Origin: Priestia aryabhattai | Lineage (GTDB): Bacteria > Bacillota > Bacilli > Bacillales > Bacillaceae_H | DNA: 64,000 nucleotides | Reading direction: 5' to 3' | Assembly: GCF_023715685.1 (NCBI RefSeq) | Contig: NZ_JAMBOQ010000001.1 | Span: 1,210,466 to 1,274,465, forward strand | Part shown: positions 1 to 9,152 of the stretch, piece by piece | Layout of the letters: each line of letters begins with the position of its first letter | Numbering within the stretch: position 1 is the first letter of the stretch | Program-made: the position numbers and the translations under genes | Notes under the pieces: generated by a model | What the model was told of the DNA's origin: nothing | What the model saw: the letters and a program-made list of their open reading frames with translations, nothing else | Database searches by the model: none

Positions 1-1620
1 TTCTCCGTTTGAATTCGTTAACTTATCCCACAGCGTATGATTATCATGTGATTCAACGTAATTAACTGACTGTGCTGGATTTATAAATAAAGCTCGACTG
101 TCTTCTTTATCCAGAATGCTCCCCGCGATCACAGATTGCACCGCCTCTTTTTGATGAGAATTCCCGCTGATAAAACCTTTTTCATATACATCAAACGTGC
201 TTCCTTTTACAGAATCTCGAAAGCGGTCATTAAAATAGCCGATTTGAGGCGTTTGGCGGGCATTCGCTATGATTGCTTTTTGATTGTAGGGAAGAGGAGT
301 ATTTAAATCCCAGCCTTCGCCAAAAACCAAAATAGTGGAATCAATTTCATTTATTTTTTCCCGAATGATTTTCATTGTTTCTATATCTAAAATCCCCATG
401 AGGTCAAAGCGAAAACCATCAACACCGTACTCTTTTATCCAAAATAATACCGAATCAATAATAAACTTTTGTGCCATTTTCCGTTCAGAAGCAAAATCAT
501 TTCCTACTCCCGTCCCGTTCGAAGGCATCCCAAACTCATCGTGTCGAAAATAATAGCCTGGAACAATTTTTTCAAAAGGTGATTCTTCTCGTACAAATAC
601 GTGATTATAAACTACATCTATAATAACACGGAATCCCTGTTGATGAAGTGTTGATATTAATTGCTTCACTTCAACGATACGAGTGGTAGGGTTTGAAGGG
701 GCAGCAGAGTAGCTTCCTTCTGGCACATTAAACAACAATGGATTATACCCCCAATTATAAGAAGCATGAGGATTTAATTCATCTACTCCTCCAAAGTCGT
801 TAATAGGAAGAAATTCAAGGTGGGTCACTCCTAGTTCTTTTAAATAATGAAGCCCTGTTGTTTTGCCTGGCTGCCCGCTTGATTCAGTAACAGCTAGGTA
901 CGTACCTTTTTCTTCTATCCCGCTTGAAGGATGAATAGAAAAGTCTCGAACGTGCATTTCGTAAATAACGGCATCCGTTGGCTGAAGGAAAGGCGGCTTT
1001 TCATGGAGATGAACATAGGTTGTATGAAGATTTATAAGAACTCCGTATTCACTATTTGCTGTAGCTGCAACGGCATAAGGGTCCACCGCTTCATTTGTCC
1101 GGCCATTTACATCTATTAAAAATCGATAATAATACCCTTCTTTATCTAAGGGAAGTTCCTTTTCCCATACGCCTTTTCTTTGCCGAGTCATGACGTACAG
1201 TTCTTCTTCCCCACTATTTGCATGTATCAATTTTAAAACCACTGCTGATGCAGTCGGGGCCCAGATTTTTACCATAATATGATCTGAATAAAAGGCTGCA
1301 CCCAAATCATTTTGATTATAATAAAATCTTTCATCAAACTCTTTGGTTCGTATAACAGCCCCTACCTGCAGCGGAACTTTCTCCCCGTAATTATCACAGA
1401 TAACGTACGAATGTCCAATTTCTATGCTACCTTCAACCTTGCCTTCATATTTGATAAAACCTTCTAATTCATGTGCGTTTTCAATAGAGATGGTCCCATG
1501 CATTTGTGTACTTTTAATCACAAAAAAATCAATTTGACCTTCATGATAAGAAGTTGGAACTAAAAGAGTAATACGATCTATTTGATCTAAATAAGCCTGA
1601 AACTTATTATCACCAGTCAT
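1..1620 (-). CDS. amyX: Type I pullulanase (debranching enzyme), 3' part cut by window edge
   Basis: Hydrolyses alpha-1,6 branch links in pullulan, starch or glycogen-derived dextrins (GH13). The reading frame stays open from the ATG at 1620 to the left edge, giving the first 540 residues; about 180 more are expected from the family length of roughly 720. The type I pullulanase signature YNWGYNP is near residue 292. The GH13 regions follow: DVVYNH near 337, GFRFDLMG near 403 (nucleophile Asp), EGWD near 435 (acid/base Glu) and VESHDN near 525. No signal peptide is seen, so it is probably intracellular. A strong AAGGAGGAG ribosome site sits just upstream of the ATG. It lies 92 bases downstream of the ytlQ-like gene on the same strand, as in B. 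subtilis. It may act on the same polymer as the glg operon at the other end of the window. Confidence 0.93.
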   Translation of the reverse strand, partial: MTGDNKFQAYLDQIDRITLLVPTSYHEGQIDFFVIKSTQMHGTISIENAHELEGFIKYEGKVEGSIEIGHSYVICDNYGEKVPLQVGAVIRTKEFDERFYYNQNDLGAAFYSDHIMVKIWAPTASAVVLKLIHANSGEEELYVMTRQRKGVWEKELPLDKEGYYYRFLIDVNGRTNEAVDPYAVAATANSEYGVLINLHTTYVHLHEKPPFLQPTDAVIYEMHVRDFSIHPSSGIEEKGTYLAVTESSGQPGKTTGLHYLKELGVTHLEFLPINDFGGVDELNPHASYNWGYNPLLFNVPEGSYSAAPSNPTTRIVEVKQLISTLHQQGFRVIIDVVYNHVFVREESPFEKIVPGYYFRHDEFGMPSNGTGVGNDFASERKMAQKFIIDSVLFWIKEYGVDGFRFDLMGILDIETMKIIREKINEIDSTILVFGEGWDLNTPLPYNQKAIIANARQTPQIGYFNDRFRDSVKGSTFDVYEKGFISGNSHQKEAVQSVIAGSILDKEDSRALFINPAQSVNYVESHDNHTLWDKLTNSNGE

Positions 1621-1712
1621 CCTTTTCTCCTCCTTATGCCTATTACCTCTTTAGTAGCATTATATGTAGCAAACGCAAAAACGAAAGCACTTTCATAACA
1701 TGAATGTTCGTA

Positions 1713-2639
1713 TTATTCACCTGCTTCGAATTCTCGGTCAAAATAAATACTCTGGCTGTGTTCAAGCAATACTTGAGCTGCTTTCATCTGTTTAAACTTT
1801 AAAGGCACTTTAGATTTCCGAAGTTCATAAAACCACTCTTCATACTTTCTAGCATCTACAAATTCAATCTGATAAGGCTCCGCAGCGTAATCAATGTATC
1901 CATTTCTGCTCAGTAATATTTTCTTTACGTTATGTTCGATATCGTGAGTACGATAGATGCTTCGGACAATTTGCTCCGTTCGATTTAACCCAATTAAAGG
2001 ATTTAATATCTTTTTTTGATCTCTTCCTCTTAACTCTGCCCAAAAATTTTCTTTTGAATACTGAAAAACAGCGCTTTTATATGTTTCTATTAAACAAATA
2101 CAGAGGGTTTCCGTTGGAGTAACAATAATGATATCCCCTTCTACTGGAGCTTTATTAAGCAGGAAAACAGGCTTGTACATCACGAGATACGTATCAGGAA
2201 AGCGCTGAATAAAATAACGGAGAGCTTCATCATGGTAATATTTCCGATCTGCTTGCGAGAACTCAAATAAAGTGGATGTAGCCCATTTCATTTGAAGATC
2301 AAATACATTTTCTAAAAACAATATTTTCAAATCTTCCGCTGTTTGTGGAAGAGTTGTAAATCTCAATAGCTCTTGATTTTCCACGCTATCGCTAGAGAAC
2401 GCTTCTTCCACTTCAAACGTTTCTTTTTTTCTTGTAAATCGCTCTTTGGCTTTTTGAAAAAATGAACGTTGAGCTTTTGTTTCTTCTTGTACAGGTGGCT
2501 CATATAATAGCCCTTCTTCAAATAATTGCTTTGCTTGCTTCCAATTATGTTTTTTTAAATGATTAAACTGAGACGTATAGTGATAAACGTCATTTTCATA
2601 ACGGGAAATATAATCTTGCACCTTAAGTAGCTGCGCCAC
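1713..2639 (-). CDS. ytlQ: NERD-like domain protein, YtlQ family
   Basis: Function unknown. The 308-residue protein has a charged N-terminal half (residues 1-100, Lys/Glu rich, probably helical). Its C-terminal half (about 150-280) resembles the nuclease-related NERD fold, with a D-x-I-I-V strand, an I-E-T strand, a conserved W, and an N-P-(L)-x-x-L-x-R-T-E segment. The first codon is GTG at 2639, preceded by an AGGGGA element about 11 bases upstream. No signal peptide or membrane segment is visible. The position between the ThpR-type gene and the pullulanase matches B. subtilis ytlQ, which supports the symbol. Nuclease activity is not implied, because I cannot place a full catalytic set. Confidence 0.72.
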   Translation of the reverse strand: MAQLLKVQDYISRYENDVYHYTSQFNHLKKHNWKQAKQLFEEGLLYEPPVQEETKAQRSFFQKAKERFTRKKETFEVEEAFSSDSVENQELLRFTTLPQTAEDLKILFLENVFDLQMKWATSTLFEFSQADRKYYHDEALRYFIQRFPDTYLVMYKPVFLLNKAPVEGDIIIVTPTETLCICLIETYKSAVFQYSKENFWAELRGRDQKKILNPLIGLNRTEQIVRSIYRTHDIEHNVKKILLSRNGYIDYAAEPYQIEFVDARKYEEWFYELRKSKVPLKFKQMKAAQVLLEHSQSIYFDREFEAGE

Positions 2640-2774
2640 GTTTACATCAATCCCCTAATTAAAATTCCTCTAAAACTTTGTATACCGATCGTTTCTCTAT
2701 TATCATCGGCGTTTTCTTTCCTTTAATAAGAGTGATTTTTAAATAACCTCTCTCCATGTTTGTATGTTCATATG

Positions 2775-3329
2775 CTACTGTGACTGCAAGAAAAAAGATA
2801 GTATTTTTTTATATTTAGGTTTGCTAGCAGGATGAACTTCAAAAAGGGCAAACGAACTTACTTGAAACTGTTCTTCAATCGACGTTTGCTTTAACTGCTC
2901 TTCCAAAAGCCCAGCTTCCCCTCCCCACTTCTTTGCAATCGTAATATGAGGACGATAAGGACGTTTTTCGTATAAGCCGCTTAGGTCTTCCCATACGGAC
3001 TGTATATCCCTTTGCAGATTCACAAGTTTATCATTTGGCCTAAGGCTTACATAAAGCACTCTAGGCTTGTTATAAGCACCGAACACATCGTACTGACCTG
3101 TCTGCAGTGAAAAACTTGAATGACGGGAGGCTACTTCTTTTAAGCGGTTAATCAGCTTTTCCTTTTTGTTACCTACAAATCCTAAAAATTGTAGCGTTAT
3201 ATGATAATCATCGGGGTATGTCCATTGTTTGAAAGGAAAAGGTGTTAATTCCTTTGCCCAATTTTCTGCCTGATGTGCAATGGAGACAGGCACGTTGATT
3301 CCAATAAAATAGTGTTTATCACCTTTCAT
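2775..3329 (-). CDS. thpR: RNA 2',3'-cyclic phosphodiesterase, 2H phosphoesterase family
   Basis: Opens 2',3'-cyclic phosphates on RNA ends; family members were first described as 2'-5' RNA ligases. The two H-x-T/S-x motifs that define the 2H superfamily are present: HITL at residue 43 and HITI at residue 128 of the 184-residue product. The start was moved to the ATG at 3329 because AAAAGGAG lies 8 bases upstream of it. The longer in-frame start at 3365 has no ribosome site and adds a poorly conserved 12-residue tail. Cytosolic. Corresponds by position to B. subtilis ytlP. It is divergent from the cysteine synthase gene. Confidence 0.88.
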   Translation of the reverse strand: MKGDKHYFIGINVPVSIAHQAENWAKELTPFPFKQWTYPDDYHITLQFLGFVGNKKEKLINRLKEVASRHSSFSLQTGQYDVFGAYNKPRVLYVSLRPNDKLVNLQRDIQSVWEDLSGLYEKRPYRPHITIAKKWGGEAGLLEEQLKQTSIEEQFQVSSFALFEVHPASKPKYKKILSFFLQSQ

Positions 3330-3518
3330 CAAATCGCTCCTTTTCTTTTCATTAGCTTTTCCCAATTTGTTATGTTCAAAAAGAGCTAAATTTATTTTAA
3401 AGGTTTTTTGGATAAAATAGAGAGGTTTTTCTGAAAATTTGTCATGTGCTTAAAAAATAAGAATTTGTGTTATCATAGAAACAATACAGAGAATTTTTAT
3501 AAGAAAAGGATGAGAAAA

Positions 3519-4451
3519 ATGAAAGTTGTTAACAATATGGCTGATTTGATTGGCGAGACACCTCTTGTTAAATTGAATCGTCTTCAACCAGCAGATGGAG
3601 CATCCGTTTACTTAAAACTAGAATTTTTTAATCCGAGCCGTAGTGTAAAAGACCGTGCTGCTTTTAATATGATCGTGGAAGCTGAAAAAGCAGGCTTGCT
3701 CAATGAAAATTCAACCATTATTGAACCAACGAGCGGAAATACAGGTATTGGCTTAGCTATGAATGCAGCGGCAAGAGGTTATCGTTCTATTTTAGTCATG
3801 CCAGATACCATGACTCAAGAACGAATTAACTTGTTAAAAGCATATGGTGCTGAAGTTGTTCTAACACCGGGCGATGAGAAAATGCCTGGAGCAATCCGCA
3901 AAGCAGAAGAGCTTACAAAAGAAATTCCAAATGCATTTATGCCCATGCAGTTTGAAAATAATGCAAACCCTGACGCACATCGAAAAACGACTGCTAAGGA
4001 AATTATCGAGGCAATGAACGATTTAGGAAAAGACCTATCTGCTTTTGTTGCTACTGCTGGAACAGGCGGAACGATTACAGGCACCGGTGAAGTCCTAAGA
4101 GAAAACTACCCAAATATGACCGTTCATGTTGTGGAACCAGCTGGGTCTCCTGTATTATCTGGAGGAAGACCTGGAAAGCACAAGCTTGTAGGAACAAGCC
4201 CTGGATTTATTCCTGATACGCTTAATGTAGATGTTTACGACGAAATTTTAAAAATTAAAGATGAACAAGCCTACGATATTACGCGACGCTTGGCTTCTGA
4301 AGAAGGAATTTTAGTCGGTCCTTCATCTGGCGCTGCGTGCTATGCTGCTATCGAGGTAGCCAAAAAATTATCTCCTGATCAAGTGGTCGTATGTATTGCT
4401 TGCGATACAGGTGAACGTTATTTATCAAGCGACCTGTTCTCATTTGAATAA
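3519..4451 (+). CDS. ytkP: Cysteine synthase, PLP-dependent (YtkP type)
   Basis: Makes L-cysteine from O-acetylserine and sulfide (beta-substitution by a fold type II PLP enzyme). The PLP lysine is in S-V-K-D-R (Lys44), followed by the TSGNTG substrate loop and the C-terminal GPSSGA phosphate or cofactor contact. The product is 310 residues, the normal length. AAAGGA sits 8 bases before the ATG at 3519; longer in-frame starts at 3444 and 3510 are less well placed. An extended -10 element (TG-T-TATCAT, 3468-3476) lies about 45 bases upstream. B. subtilis carries a second cysteine synthase, CysK, so YtkP may be a paralogue of narrower use. No riboswitch or T-box is seen in the short leader. Confidence 0.88.
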   Translation: MKVVNNMADLIGETPLVKLNRLQPADGASVYLKLEFFNPSRSVKDRAAFNMIVEAEKAGLLNENSTIIEPTSGNTGIGLAMNAAARGYRSILVMPDTMTQERINLLKAYGAEVVLTPGDEKMPGAIRKAEELTKEIPNAFMPMQFENNANPDAHRKTTAKEIIEAMNDLGKDLSAFVATAGTGGTITGTGEVLRENYPNMTVHVVEPAGSPVLSGGRPGKHKLVGTSPGFIPDTLNVDVYDEILKIKDEQAYDITRRLASEEGILVGPSSGAACYAAIEVAKKLSPDQVVVCIACDTGERYLSSDLFSFE

Positions 4452-4487
4452 TAAGAAAAGCGAACGCAAAGGCGTTCGCTTTTCTTA
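4452..4487. terminator. Bidirectional terminator between ytkP and pepV
   Basis: A perfect 16-bp inverted repeat (arms 4452-4467 and 4472-4487, core GCGAACGC/GCGTTCGC, loop AAAG). It has A-rich left and T-rich right flanks, so it can end transcription from both convergent genes. It overlaps the pepV stop codon. Confidence 0.9.
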
Positions 4488-5888
4488 TTTAGCTAATTCG
4501 TAAATAGCCTGTGCATAGATAGCTGTTGCACGAAGCAAATCTTCAATTACCATGTACTCGTCTTTTTCGTGCGCTACTTCTTCACGGCCTGGGAAAAGAG
4601 GTCCAAATGCCACACCGGCTTCTAATGCTCTTGCATATGTTCCTCCTCCGATTGAAATAAGTGTAGGTTCTTCATTTGTTTGTTCTTGATAAACCTTTTG
4701 AAGCGTTTGAATAAGCTCATGTTTTTGATCGACATGATGTGGTTTAGAATCTGTAAAATGTTTGATGGTCATTCGATAAGATTCACTTTTTTCTTTAATT
4801 GTATCAATAATGTTGTCAATATGAGCTGATACAGGATAGCGAATATTTAAACCAAAGTGCCCCGCTTCTTCTTGATTATAAGACATGATTCCCACATTTA
4901 TCGTTAAATCACCAGTGACCTCATCTTTGCGATTTAAGCCCATTTTTTCTCCTAGTGAATCTTGGACTAAATACGCATTTGCATAACCTACAAACTGATT
5001 AGCTTGTTCATCAAGTTCTAATGTGTGTAAAAAGCGAAGAAGTGTAAGCCCAGCATTTTTCCCTTTATCAGGCACGCTGCCATGTGCTGAAACGCCTTCT
5101 AGAGTAAGTGTGTACACACCGCTCTTTTCTGTTATTGAACCTTTTAAGGACTGACCCTTTAAAAATTGATCATACTTATTTTTAATATCCGTTTCACTAT
5201 GGAATTCAAGAACAGCTGTTGCAAGATCAGGAACCATATTATAGCGTCGCCCAGACACAAATGATGTGAGCTGGACGCTTCCCTTTGTTCCTTCAATTGG
5301 CTGCTGGCGAATTTCTACATCTGTAATGCCTTTTTCAGCATAGATGATGGGAAAATCAGCATCGGGCGCAAATCCCATAGTTGGCATCTCTTCATGATTG
5401 AAGTAGTGGTCCACACATCTCCAGTCACTTTCTTCATCCGTTCCAATAATCATTCGAACCCGTTTAGATAGAGGAAGCCCTAAATCTTTCACAATTTTCA
5501 TCGCATAATAAGCAGCCATCGTCGGGCCTTTGTCATCGATTGCTCCTCTAGCAAAAATTTTCCCGTCTTTTATTTCACCGCCGTATGGATCAACCGACCA
5601 CCCGTCTCCTTCAGGAACGACGTCTACGTGACAAAGAATGCCAAGAAGGTCTTTCCCTTCTCCTGCTTCAATATGACCTGCATATCCGTCTACGTTTTTG
5701 ACGGAAAATCCGTCATTTTTTCCTTTATTTAAAAGGAAGTGAAGCGCTTGAGCAATTCCAGGTCCAAATGGCTCTTCTTGTTTTTCTGTGCTTGTCAAAA
5801 CACTTTTAATTTGTAGAAAGCGCTGCGTCTCAGCTAGAATTTCAGCTTCTCTTTTTTGAACTTCCTCTTTCCAATTAATTGCCGTCAT
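4485..5888 (-). CDS. pepV: Dipeptidase PepV, M20 metallopeptidase
   Basis: Zinc-dependent exo-dipeptidase (Xaa-His or carnosinase-like) that recycles dipeptides in the cytosol. The M20 metal ligands are visible: H87 in the CHVDVVPEGDGW motif, D119 in AIDDKGP, the catalytic E-E pair at 152-153 in GTDEESDW, D177 in the DADFP motif and a C-terminal HEKDEY. Its 467 residues match the PepV family. AAAGGAGA precedes the ATG at 5888. The gene is equivalent to B. subtilis ytjP. It converges on ytkP across a shared terminator and diverges from the ytzE region. Confidence 0.92.
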   Translation of the reverse strand: MTAINWKEEVQKREAEILAETQRFLQIKSVLTSTEKQEEPFGPGIAQALHFLLNKGKNDGFSVKNVDGYAGHIEAGEGKDLLGILCHVDVVPEGDGWSVDPYGGEIKDGKIFARGAIDDKGPTMAAYYAMKIVKDLGLPLSKRVRMIIGTDEESDWRCVDHYFNHEEMPTMGFAPDADFPIIYAEKGITDVEIRQQPIEGTKGSVQLTSFVSGRRYNMVPDLATAVLEFHSETDIKNKYDQFLKGQSLKGSITEKSGVYTLTLEGVSAHGSVPDKGKNAGLTLLRFLHTLELDEQANQFVGYANAYLVQDSLGEKMGLNRKDEVTGDLTINVGIMSYNQEEAGHFGLNIRYPVSAHIDNIIDTIKEKSESYRMTIKHFTDSKPHHVDQKHELIQTLQKVYQEQTNEEPTLISIGGGTYARALEAGVAFGPLFPGREEVAHEKDEYMVIEDLLRATAIYAQAIYELAK

Positions 5889-6117
5889 CTGTTTGTCTCC
5901 TTTGCCTGCTTTTACAGATTGTATCTATCATTACTATTGGTAAATTCAACTTTATCATACCTTTATATAGAAAGAAATAATTGTCTCTTTCCTTTCATAT
6001 CAAAGGTTTACAGAGTCAAAATTCCGGGAAATAATTTGTAGGCACAATCGATAAAAACGGATTCTATTTGTTTATTGTTTACATATACTATAAAAAATGT
6101 GCAAATAGAGGAAGGAG

Positions 6118-6255
6118 ATGTTACGAAAGGATTACATATTTATATCATTTTTTGTAAATATTGTGTTAATTTGCGTTTTCTCTTTTATTTTTCTGTCGAT
6201 TTTGTGTACAATAAGTATAAGGACTGAAATAGTGCTTGACATCTCAGAGTTATAA
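6118..6255 (+). CDS. Possible small membrane protein, 45 residues
   Basis: A short frame reading MLRKDYIFISFF at the start and ending in DISEL. It has two Lys/Arg residues, then one continuous hydrophobic stretch of about 22 residues (Ile, Phe, Val, Leu), then a polar tail, the pattern of a single-pass membrane peptide. AGAGGAAGGAG directly precedes the ATG, so only the GAGG part sits at normal distance. A sequence close to the sigma-E -10 consensus (CATATACT, 6082-6089) lies about 29 bases upstream. It ends 41 bases before ytzE on the same strand. Coding status is uncertain; it could instead be the ytzE leader. Confidence 0.35.
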   Translation: MLRKDYIFISFFVNIVLICVFSFIFLSILCTISIRTEIVLDISEL

Positions 6256-6296
6256 AGAAGTTGTGCCTTACGAAAAACGAATAAGGAAGTGGTTTT

Positions 6297-6518
6297 TTGA
6301 AACCTTCAACTAATCGAATGCTAACTCGTATCAAATCGGTCTATATGTTCATTTGTAAAAATGGAACAGTTACAACGCAAGAGCTCGTAGACGAATTTGG
6401 TATTACACCAAGAACCATTCAGCGTGACTTGAATGTGTTAGCATATAATGATTTAGTTCGCAGCCCAAGTCGCGGTACATGGACGACTACGCAAAAGAAG
6501 GTCAAGATGTCATCCTAG
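6297..6518 (+). CDS. ytzE: Small DeoR-type helix-turn-helix regulator YtzE
   Basis: The 73-residue product is little more than a DeoR-type winged HTH: the sequence from residue 14 (VYMFICKNGTVTTQELVDEF) through GITPRTIQRDLNVL fits the domain, with no effector-binding domain. It probably binds DNA as a dimer; its targets are unknown. The start is TTG at 6297, chosen because AAGGAAG lies 7 bases upstream. The ATG at codon 8 has no ribosome site. The equivalent B. subtilis protein YtzE has similar length and position. Confidence 0.82.
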   Translation: MKPSTNRMLTRIKSVYMFICKNGTVTTQELVDEFGITPRTIQRDLNVLAYNDLVRSPSRGTWTTTQKKVKMSS

Positions 6519-6693
6519 TAAGTTTATTTCAAGGGTAGTAAGTGATTTATATATAGAGATAAAATTCTACGCAGTAGAAAGTCAAGACTTGGACGAGTGC
6601 ATAGTCCCCCGCTCCATTTGTACGTCAAGCAGAGTTGGTACTCGTTTAAGTGCTTTAACGTGAAATGTTTCACTTGTCTAATAAAGTGGACAA

Positions 6694-6728
6694 AAAAAGG
6701 AACCATTTTAGACTTAGGTTCCTTTTTC
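6694..6728. terminator. Terminator between ytzE and the pseudouridine synthase gene
   Basis: Inverted repeat AAAAAGGAACC (ends at 6704) / GGTTCCTTTTT (starts at 6717) with a 12-base loop and T or A runs on both sides. It can serve both converging genes. The 175 bases between the ytzE stop and this hairpin hold no convincing gene. Confidence 0.8.
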
Positions 6729-6740
6729 TTTCGCCTCTTC

Positions 6741-7457
6741 TTAAGCATTTGATTTTTGCAATAAAGCTAGTTCTTCTTCCGTTAACTCCCTGTACTCTCC
6801 TAAATCTAACGACTCGTCTAATAGCAAAGCTCCCATAGATAAACGTTTTAAATACGTTACTTTTTTTCCTCTTGCTTCAAACATACGCTTCACTTGATGA
6901 AATTTCCCTTCAACGATCGTTAATTCAATTTCTGATTCCACACCACTTGTTAGTATCTTTAATTCTGCTGATTTTGTTACGTATCCATCATCAAGAGTGA
7001 CGCCTTGTCTAAATGCTTCAGCATCTTCTTCAGTCACCGGTGCATTAATTTTTGCAAAATACGTTTTAGGAACGTGCTTTTTAGGAGATAGCAGCTGATG
7101 CGCAAGCTGACCGTCATTCGTCAGCAGCAAGAGCCCTTCTGTATCTTTGTCTAAACGCCCTACCGGAAATGGGTCATACACAGCATCGTCAATTTCCAGT
7201 AAGTCCAAAACTGTTTCATGAAGAGAATCTTCCGTCGCTGATATGACCCCTTGTGGCTTATGAAGCATAAAGTAAACAAATTCTCGATAAGAAACGGCTT
7301 CGCCATGCACAGTTATTTCTTGTTCATCTGGATTAACGTGTACTTTAGCATCTTTAACTGCTGTACCATCTACCTTAACAGCTCCAGTCTTTAAAAGACC
7401 TTTAACTTCTTTTCGGCTTCCGTACCCAATGGTAGAAAGCAATTTATCCAAACGCAT
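6741..7457 (-). CDS. ytzG: 16S rRNA pseudouridine synthase, RsuA family
   Basis: Isomerises a uridine to pseudouridine in 16S rRNA (E. coli RsuA acts at U516). An N-terminal S4 RNA-binding domain covers residues 1-48 (MRLDKLLSTIGYGSRKEV). The catalytic motif GRLDKDTEGLLLL at 100-112 supplies the Asp nucleophile (D103). The 238 residues match the RsuA/RluB/RluE/RluF group, and the compact N-terminus favours RsuA over RluB. A good ribosome site (GAGGAGGATATT) precedes the ATG at 7457. It lies downstream of ytgP on the same strand but is separated from it by a hairpin. Confidence 0.88.
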   Translation of the reverse strand: MRLDKLLSTIGYGSRKEVKGLLKTGAVKVDGTAVKDAKVHVNPDEQEITVHGEAVSYREFVYFMLHKPQGVISATEDSLHETVLDLLEIDDAVYDPFPVGRLDKDTEGLLLLTNDGQLAHQLLSPKKHVPKTYFAKINAPVTEEDAEAFRQGVTLDDGYVTKSAELKILTSGVESEIELTIVEGKFHQVKRMFEARGKKVTYLKRLSMGALLLDESLDLGEYRELTEEELALLQKSNA

Positions 7458-7480
7458 GTAATATCCTCCTCTTTTTTGAA

Positions 7481-7510
7481 AAGAAGATGACTCTAATGAG
7501 TCATCTTCTT
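7481..7510 (-). terminator. Terminator after ytgP
   Basis: 13-bp stem AAGAAGATGACTC/GAGTCATCTTCTT with loop TAAT. On the minus strand it is followed by TTTTC. It overlaps the ytgP stop codon. Confidence 0.75.
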
Positions 7511-9152
7511 ATGCACTGCGCTGTTTATTTCGGCGCAGTATCTTTCGTTCAATTGCACCTGTTACCCTCGCTCCCATTACTTTTTCAAGCAGGCTTGAAC
7601 GATAGGTAATAATAAAGTAAATAAGGCCGCCTACTGCTGCTCCTACAATCGTAATAACAGTGGCAGAGAATCGTCCTGGCGTTGTAAACAGACCAATCAC
7701 TGCTGCGACAATTTTTACACTGATTCCCATAATCGCAACAAAAATGAGAATGAGCACAGAGCGTTTTATAAACTCACTGTAGTTATATTTTGCGTGTTTT
7801 TGGATAAGCGCAAACATATAAACAAGAGATACGATATAGCCTAGTGCTGTCGCTAAAACTGAACCAATCTCGTGGAACATAAGAATAAATGGAACGTTCA
7901 CGACAATTTTTACAATCAACCCAAATAATAGACTTAAAACAGCATATTTTTGTTTGTTGATTCCTTGTAAAATAGCTCCATTAACCGTAAAGAATGAAAA
8001 CAATAAAGCTACCGGTGCATAATAAAGCAAGACATTCCCACCCGCATCCGATGCATCTGTTCCAAAGAAAAACGTATATGCTGGGCCAGCTAAAGCCATT
8101 AATCCTACAGATGCTGGCAGCACAAGAAACATAATGGTTTGATATGTTTGATCAATTTGCTTTTGAAGTACGTTATAATCTTTATTCACAAATGAACGTG
8201 TAATCGTTGGTACAAGAGTCAAACCAAACGCAGTAGCTAATGAAACGGGAATCATCACAAGCTTTGGAACATAAGACTGAACAATTCCGTTCATTGACTC
8301 CGCTATTTCTTTTTGTCCAGCCGCTACCATCGCACGATTAAATGTGAATTGATCCACATACTGATAAAGCGGAATAGCTAAGCTGACAAATACATATGGC
8401 AATGAATACGTAAGCAGTTCTTTAAAAATAGATACGGTAGAAATACGCGTAGGCGTTACCGTCTGCTCGTTCACCATTTTATCGAGATGAGGCTTTCGTT
8501 TTTTCCAGTACCAAATTAATACGGCCAGTCCAGCAAGAGCTCCTACAAAAGCCCCCATCGTAGCAAATCCAACGGCTAATGCAAGACTCCCATGTACAAC
8601 TTTGATGACGATGTAGGTGGATGCCAATAAAAAGACAACCCGCACAAGCTGTTCAACTACTTGTGAAACAGCTGTCGGTCCCATAGACTGGTGCCCCTGG
8701 AAAAATCCTCGCATTAAACTCATCATCGGTACTACAATTAACGCAATACTAACCATTCGCATAACCATTACTACATCTTCTAAGGAGTTATTTAAATCAG
8801 AACCTCCCAGTGTAATTCTAGACATAACAGGAGCTAACGAATATAAAAGTAAAAATGCAAGAATTCCTGTGACAAGCATTAATTTCATGCCGGCCCGGTA
8901 CATTCTTCTACTCGTATAATAATCACCGAGTGCATTATATTTTGACACAAATTTCGATACGGCCATTGGCATACCGGCTGTAGCAATACTTAAATAAATA
9001 GCATATTGGTTATATCCGTAACCAAACAGTGCTCCCCCTACGGTTCCAACAAGGATCGCAAATGGAAATAAATAAATCATTCCCAAGATTCGGGATACAT
9101 AGGTGCCAAGCGTTAGCACAAAGGTCCCTCTTAACAATTTTGAATCAGACAT
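7509..9152 (-). CDS. murJ: Lipid II flippase of the MurJ/MVF family (YtgP)
   Basis: Polytopic membrane protein of 547 residues belonging to the MATE/MVF/polysaccharide flippase superfamily. It opens with the SKLLRGTFVLTLGTYVSRILGMIY signature region and has about 14 hydrophobic segments. In B. subtilis, YtgP was identified as a MurJ protein that moves lipid II across the membrane for peptidoglycan synthesis, partly redundant with Amj. Family paralogues include SpoVB and YabM, but position next to the rsuA-type and ytfP genes points to YtgP. A single ORF with its own downstream hairpin. Divergent from ytfP. Confidence 0.86.
   Translation of the reverse strand: MSDSKLLRGTFVLTLGTYVSRILGMIYLFPFAILVGTVGGALFGYGYNQYAIYLSIATAGMPMAVSKFVSKYNALGDYYTSRRMYRAGMKLMLVTGILAFLLLYSLAPVMSRITLGGSDLNNSLEDVVMVMRMVSIALIVVPMMSLMRGFFQGHQSMGPTAVSQVVEQLVRVVFLLASTYIVIKVVHGSLALAVGFATMGAFVGALAGLAVLIWYWKKRKPHLDKMVNEQTVTPTRISTVSIFKELLTYSLPYVFVSLAIPLYQYVDQFTFNRAMVAAGQKEIAESMNGIVQSYVPKLVMIPVSLATAFGLTLVPTITRSFVNKDYNVLQKQIDQTYQTIMFLVLPASVGLMALAGPAYTFFFGTDASDAGGNVLLYYAPVALLFSFFTVNGAILQGINKQKYAVLSLLFGLIVKIVVNVPFILMFHEIGSVLATALGYIVSLVYMFALIQKHAKYNYSEFIKRSVLILIFVAIMGISVKIVAAVIGLFTTPGRFSATVITIVGAAVGGLIYFIITYRSSLLEKVMGARVTGAIERKILRRNKQRSA

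Noticed and set aside
6655..6678. GTGAAATGTTTCAC resembling a parS centromere site
   Set aside because: parS is TGTTNCACGTGAAACA; here the half sites are in the reverse order, so ParB/Spo0J binding is not expected.
6524..6748. Minus-strand frame of 74 codons between ytzE and the pseudouridine synthase
   Set aside because: It overlaps the 3' end of the synthase gene, runs through the shared terminator, and has poly-Lys composition from AT-rich sequence and no ribosome site.
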